A stretch of 64,000 nucleotides of DNA from Zonotrichia leucophrys gambelii (Eukaryota; Chordata; Aves; Passeriformes; Passerellidae), in NCBI RefSeq assembly GCF_028769735.1, contig NC_088200.1:66594061-66658060 (forward strand), given 5' to 3'. The notes under the pieces were generated by a model. That model ran no database searches and was not told the origin of the DNA. It saw only the letters and a list, made by a program, of their open reading frames with translations. Below are positions 49,591-64,000 of the stretch, one piece after another (position 1 is the stretch's first letter; each line of letters starts with the position of its first letter). Both the position numbers and the translations under genes were made by a program.

Positions 49591-52500
49591 CAAGTCATTT
49601 TCACATAAACTTGCAACCATAATACGGGCAGGTAACACAAGAATATGAAAGTGCAGTGAAGAATACAAAGCTAGTGCATGAATATTATAAATTAGAGCTC
49701 TTCAGATAAAGATGCAAAGTTACTGAAATTAAGACTCTTTGAAGAAAAGTGAAGAAAATAATGAAAAGTCTTCAAGAAAGTTGCAAAAATAAGTGGCATT
49801 TCACTGTATCTGTAGCATTTAGTTGCATAATAAAAACCTCCCAATTACATACTCTTTGGTTTTAATTCAAGTTAAAAATCTTTCAGCACCTTTTAGGATT
49901 TGGAGAAAATGAAAATGCCTTTTTGGCATAAATGTGAGACACAGGATAAAACCACCTTTCAATGTCTCATTTATGAAAACCACCCTGCTGGTTTTGAATG
50001 AGCAGACTGCAAACAATGCATGAATGACAATAGGAAGGTACATTTGATATGTGCATTCATTCTGGAGCAGTAAAAAAAACCGAGTAGACTTTTCCTAACA
50101 CAAAACCATCATCTACACAATGTTTTGGTTCCATTGGTGACCAGTCTGTCATTTTTGTAACACTTTTGTCTAGAAATACACAAATACCAAATGTATTTCA
50201 GGATTAAAAAAAATATATAGCAAACCCTTCCTCTAATGAGCCTGACATACATTATGTTCCTCATGTGCAATTCTTAAGTAAAGATTTGAAGTGTGGGAGG
50301 TTATTGTTTCACACACATTTATACACTCTGGCTTTTCAGAAGAAATTTGAGACTGCAAGACAGCAAATTCATAGTAGAAATCCCACAAAGTTTAAATCTG
50401 GTTTTGCTCCCACTGAGACCAATGTCAATCAAAGATAAGGGAAAAAGCCCGATGTCTGTTAAAATGGAATCCAAATATAATGTGCAGTAAAAATAAAAAC
50501 TTTTTCTAAAACAGTTTTTAAAGATATTCATAATCTCAAAAACATATTCCAGTATGCAAAAAATAAGGTGTCAAATTTGCAGAGCCAAGATACTGAAAAT
50601 ATTGGTCGGCGCTCCCCTAGTTAGAACTACTTCTACACATGCTATATAATAAACTCTTCTACTTCTACCGCGTTGTGATTTACTATAGTTAAGACAGGGT
50701 TGAAGTCACATTCCTTCATTTTTTTTAATCCTAAAATCCCTTGTTTTTCTGTTCATGTCTTAGGCAATTTTTGTGCTATTGTACATCAATGTCATGTCGC
50801 TTAACACACATTTCAAAACAAATACAATATTTTGCTACGGAAAAAAAAGCTACATTTTCGTAGCTCCAGTATCCCCAATATTCAAAGTTACAGCATTGAA
50901 CACCTTTCCCAACGAGGCCATTCCCACTTGTTCCACCCGCACAGATGCTCAAGGCCCTCTGGCTCCTTGCTGACTCCCGTGGAGTTGTGCAGGGGGTTTG
51001 GGCACAGACGTGAGGGGCACCCCCTGCCCGCCCTGCTCCGTCTCCCTTGGTGCTCTCGTATCCCATTCCAGCGCCAGGCACCGTGGGCTACGAGCACACC
51101 CCCTCTGCCAGGGAGCAGCCGTGCCCACAGCCTGCAATTCCGTTCAGCAGCGTTTGTGTCCGTCACCCAAGCTGCTCTCAGGACTCTGACCCCAATTTTG
51201 GCCTAAGTCTGTAGAAAGGTGAATGCGCTTGCATCCCTTAACGCCTCTTAAACCTAAGAACTCTTTGGGCTGAGATTTCAGAAGCCTAGACTTTAAACAG
51301 GCCCTCGTTTTTGCAGACATATGTAACAAATGGTCTTCTCACAAATCAAGTTTCCAAATTTTGCTTCTGTTCATCGCCCGTACTGGTTACAGATTGCTAT
51401 AATGGATCTCACAGCAAACAGAAAGGGACCTGCAGGTATAAATTATATTATTCTGCACCCTCTCCCACTGGTGGGTAGGAATCACCAGGCTGCAGGTTCT
51501 CAGGCTTCTTTTAAATTCTGATTGTGCAAATGTGTAACCAAGTCATGATTAAGGTGGAAATAAACTTAAATAAATGTACTAAGAAACAACTGATCCATGA
51601 AGGATGTTATGGTAATTCATCAAACTTCCAAATTAAATCCATAGGGTTCTAAAGCATAAAATATTTCCAAATACTACCTGAAGTATTCTCAATAGTGATA
51701 ATAAAACCTCTCCATACTCCTCAGATTTTTAATTTTTTAACCATATTGAATAGCACTTTTTTCATTTTTTTTTTAAATTTACTGAGCTTCCAATATTTCA
51801 TTAGGTGTTTTGAACTGCTGATGAAATTAATGAACACCAATCAATATTTCTAGGTCCCATTGCTCCAAAGTAGATTCTTCATTTTACATGATCAGAAATC
51901 TTCTGAAAAAAAAAAAAAAGCCAGATCCCCTTGTGATATGTCATTTCACAGTTTAAACAAAAAATCACAGCTACTGTAGCGTACAGCAGGGTGCACTGCA
52001 AAAGCAAAATAATTTGGGCATGGGAGGAGGAGTAGTACACCCAGCACCAGTTAAGCAGTTCAGCAAAAACATTAATTTGGGCTGGAAGTTTTTCCCCTTA
52101 ACAATGTTGCATTTGGTTCCTGAACAGCCTAAAGGATGTCAAATACACTGACTTTTGCTTTTCCTCTCTACGTAGTATATTTTCAACTTTGTTATTTTGA
52201 ATATTGAGATATACATTTTAAAGTCAACTACAGTACTTAAGGGGGAAGCAGGTAGTAGGTTTTCTTCACACTAAAAATACTTTGTAAGAGATTCTGACCT
52301 ACTTCTGTTTGTGGTGCCACCTGAGTTAATTGCCTGTATTATTTTGATGGTTTACCCTGTTCAAGTTGGATGTTTTTCACAGATGACCACATCAGGGTCT
52401 CTTCATCATTTCCAAGAGCCCACTTCTTGACAGGTATTTTTTTATCCACATTAAGTTTGCAGAACTTTTTTAAAAGTCCCGCCTTGAAAAATTTCTTGAA

Positions 52501-52826
52501 CATATAAAGGTGGGCAAGCTTTTTAATTAATTTTCACAGATGAAAGTTGTATTTCAAAACCCCATCTGTTTTTCACTTAAGAAAATGGAAAAACTTCTAA
52601 TGTATTAAAAATGTAAACATAACTTTTCTTGCAGGGGTATAACTGATATATATAATATATATGTATTTCTCTGCTATATGTTAATATTCCTTGAAAACTG
52701 AACATACTTCTCTCTTTCATATCAATGTGTCCTAGCAAGAATTTTTAATAGTTCTGTATCATCACTCTTAATCTGTTTTACATAATTGTCTTTTCTGATA
52801 GCTGACATTAGCACTTTCTCTTGAGT

Positions 52827-52832
52827 TTTATT
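52827..52832 (-). promoter_or_regulatory. LOX: Candidate proximal LOX polyadenylation signal
   Basis: AATAAA on the - strand about 415 nt after the LOX stop. It could produce a short-3'UTR mRNA; alternative polyadenylation of LOX is known in mammals. Confidence 0.4.
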
Positions 52833-53243
52833 TAATTCATTTTGTGTACATTTTTTCTACGTTTTTAAATATGTTCAACTCATTCACCAGTAATATTCCC
52901 ACTGCAGTCTACTATCATGTAAACTCCAGATTTGAAGGAGCTAAGAAATGGTCCCATGTTTTATGAATGAGTTAGATTATCAAAATTTAAAATATCTCTA
53001 CATGAAGCACCAGTTTCACGCATTTCAATAGCAATACAAGTAATGCCAATTTAGATTCTCAAAATCCAGTTAAGTTTTGGTTGAGAAGCAGCAGAAGTGC
53101 TTCAAAGTCACATAAGGTGTGTGGGCATATCTGTGTATGTTCTGTAGTTTTGTTTCTATAGTGTTTGCATCCTAGTGAAGTTTGTATAATGATACTTCAG
53201 TTCAAAACATCTGTCACCATCTTGTCCTCTTCTTGCAAATTTC

Positions 53244-62315
<9,072 letters not shown>

Positions 62316-62580
62316 CTTCTCCTCTTTCGTGGGCGCCGGCGGGTAGAGAGATACGGGCGAAACCGAGAGGGGAGGGAGGGGGATGGCGAGAGGAGAGCGA
62401 GGGGCGCCTTTCCTGCTCCTCGGGATGGAGCGGGAGCGGGGGGCGGTGCGGGAGGCCGAGGGGTGCGGGCTGCGCTTCTGGAAGGGTCGGGCGGGCAGCG
62501 GGGTCTCAGGCGCTGCCGCACCGGGGAGGTGCCATCGGGCAGGTCGGGTCGTCGGAAAGGAAACCCGGCCCGGGGGAGGC
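62316..62580 (-). other. LOX: LOX 5'UTR (start inferred from TATA box)
   Basis: About 265 nt between the expected transcription start (25-30 nt past the TATA box) and the ATG. GC-rich, within the CpG island. Confidence 0.65.
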
Positions 62581-62607
62581 GGCGAGAGCGGCTTTTCTTC
62601 TCCCCGG

Positions 62608-62615
62608 TATTTATA
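62608..62615 (-). promoter_or_regulatory. LOX: LOX TATA box (TATAAATA)
   Basis: tatttata on +, TATAAATA on -, 293 nt upstream of the LOX ATG in an otherwise GC-rich setting. Distance and context fit a focused start near 62580. Confidence 0.75.
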
Positions 62616-62864
62616 GGCGAGGGGATGCGAATGGGAGCCGGAGCAAACAATCAGCCTCTCATCGTCCTCCGGCCCGCGCTGGTGTCTGGAGCGAGGGAAG
62701 GAGGAGGAGGAGGAGAGACCAGGGACTTTAAACTTGCTGGCACGCTCGCAAAGTTACACAAGCCCCGCTGGCTGGGCTGGCTGCACCCCCGCCATTTGTT
62801 CACGTAATGCGGCTGGAAACGTGCGGCCCTGACAGTTCCCCCCACGGCCGCCCCCCGCCCGCCC

Positions 62865-62970
62865 GCCCGCCCCGCGCGGGGGCGGCTCGGGGGGAACGGG
62901 AACCGGGGGAACGGGAACGGGGGAACGGGAACGAGGGGAACGGGAACGGGAACGGGGGGGACGGGGCAGC
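62865..62970. repeat. GGGAAC-type G-rich tandem repeat upstream of LOX
   Basis: Imperfect ggggaacgggaac units on the + strand (62889-62967) preceded by a cgcccgcccgcc run. Many GGG runs within short spacing could form G-quadruplexes on the strand opposite the LOX coding strand, about 280-360 bp upstream of the TATA box. Confidence 0.8.
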
Positions 62971-63125
62971 TCGGGGGCACGGGGCGGCTCGGGCCGGCTC
63001 GGCGGCGGGGGCTCCCCATCCTCCCTGCCTGCCTGCCCTGCCCTGCCTCGCTGCCTCCCCCCGCGCCCCGAGCCGCGCCGAGCCGTGCCGAGCCTGCGGC
63101 GGGCGGGCGCGCTCAGACACACGTA

Positions 63126-64000
63126 GGCTGCCAGAGTATGCCGTGGGGCAGCGCCAAAGTATGCAAAGGAAAAATGCTATTAGCTCATCAGCGCTGGAGA
63201 GACTAGAAACGGGGTGGCGGGGAGGGGGAAGGGGCCGCTGGCGAGAGAGGAAACATGTTTCTGGAAAATGTGCTGGCCGGCACATCTCCCGGGCTGGAGC
63301 AGCTGCTGGTGACCTTCGTCTCAGCGCTGAGTAACAGTCGGATCTCCTTGATGACCTCTTAATTAGGAGAAAACCTTCATCAAATAAACTCTTGACTATT
63401 GACTTTTGGGTTTTGTGCATATGAGTCACACGAGAAATATATTGGCGATGCTCCTCCCGGAGTAAGTTTTCATTGAAAAGTGAAATTTCACATGGGAGAG
63501 GCTTAGCCCCATCACCAGAACAAATAAACCTAGTTTGGGTAGTGTCTCCCCAAAATCGGGCTGGGGAAGAGGAGCACGCTGTGGCCCGAAAGCCTCTCCC
63601 TTCCTGCTTTTACAAGAGTTCATCAAGGCTGTGTTTTGATAAGTACAATCACCCAGTAAGGCAAATGAATTAAGGTCCATGGATTTCAGCCAAAACTTCT
63701 TTTGGGTGTATTTTTCCAAAGGCTGTTTGCTTATGAATCCTTGCAAAGGAATTGAGGAGAATACACAAAAGTTCTCCTTCACCGAAAGTTTGGTGATGAG
63801 AATATTTAAGTGAATCCTGCCAATGATGATCACTCTGCGCTGCAGGTTTTCACCTTACTCAGGTAGATTCAAGGCACCCTAGGACCACTGCCAGCTCCCC
63901 CAGGTCATGTTAACAGGTCACAAATTACTGGCCAGGTGGATATTGTGACTAGATTTTGATGGTTTTGTAGAGTTCTCCTGTCATTTGTTGTGTTGCAGTT
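63126..64000. other. LOX 5' flanking region
   Basis: Return to moderate GC/AT-rich non-coding DNA. No repeat, exon or gene recognised up to the window end. Confidence 0.7.

Larger units (their letters stand above)
49400..53243 (-). other. LOX: LOX 3'UTR (extent inferred)
   Basis: AT-rich sequence left of the LOX stop. LOX mRNAs in mammals have 3'UTRs of several kb. A signal near 49590 would give about 3.7 kb, and one at 52827-52832 a short form of about 0.4 kb. A GC-rich island at 50.93-51.2 kb interrupts it. No ORF in it is credible. The true end cannot be fixed without cDNA. Confidence 0.55.

Noticed and set aside
62754..63429. 122-209-codon frames upstream of LOX
   Set aside because: Open because of GC-rich simple repeats; Pro/Arg-rich, no family similarity and no splice evidence.

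Overview
This is vertebrate nuclear DNA, most likely from a bird. The evidence is long AT-rich introns with GT/AG splice sites, CR1 LINE 3' ends, LTRs that read like avian ERVL-type solo LTRs, and a nuclear copy of mitochondrial DNA whose ND4 / tRNA-His / tRNA-Ser(AGY) order is typical of vertebrates. No repeat library or alignment could be run. Gene identities rest on reading the exons and comparing them with the known SRFBP1 and LOX proteins. This gene pair lies on human 5q23; I believe the block is Z-linked in birds, but that is inference.

The window holds two convergent (tail-to-tail) protein-coding genes. On the + strand, SRFBP1 (serum response factor binding protein 1, Bud22 family) occupies the first 45.6 kb. 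Its first exon lies left of the window. Seven coding exons are present (937-1025, 2020-2092, 22568-22639, 42488-42569, 43484-44222, 44654-44691, 45419-45612), all joining in frame to give 428 residues. Introns 3 and 4 are each about 20 kb and contain nearly all the repeats: a 0.9-kb pyrimidine-strand satellite beside a CpG-rich block (11.6-12.8 kb), a CR1 (19.6 kb), an old CR1 (21.2 kb), a NUMT (25.3 kb), and LTRs (4.7, 36.0, 38.7 and 40.7 kb).

On the - strand, LOX (lysyl oxidase) is complete, with seven exons from the ATG at 62315 to the stop at 53244 (62315-61592, 61288-61180, 59884-59747, 57602-57446, 55101-55006, 54845-54730, 53250-53244). They encode 448 residues. The copper-binding histidines, the two quinone-cofactor residues and the BMP1 cleavage region are present. 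A TATA box at 62608-62615 and a CpG island mark the promoter, and a long AT-rich 3'UTR runs left from 53243. Between the genes (about 46.1-49.4 kb) I see only non-coding DNA with a possible old repeat.

SRFBP1 is an SRF-binding / ribosome-biogenesis-type nuclear protein and LOX is a secreted collagen and elastin cross-linking enzyme. They are neighbours, not a functional unit. I found no new gene system. The most unusual structures are a perfect 35-bp inverted repeat in SRFBP1 intron 2, the in-frame mitochondrial fragment, and the large AAGGG/CCCTT-type repeat block.
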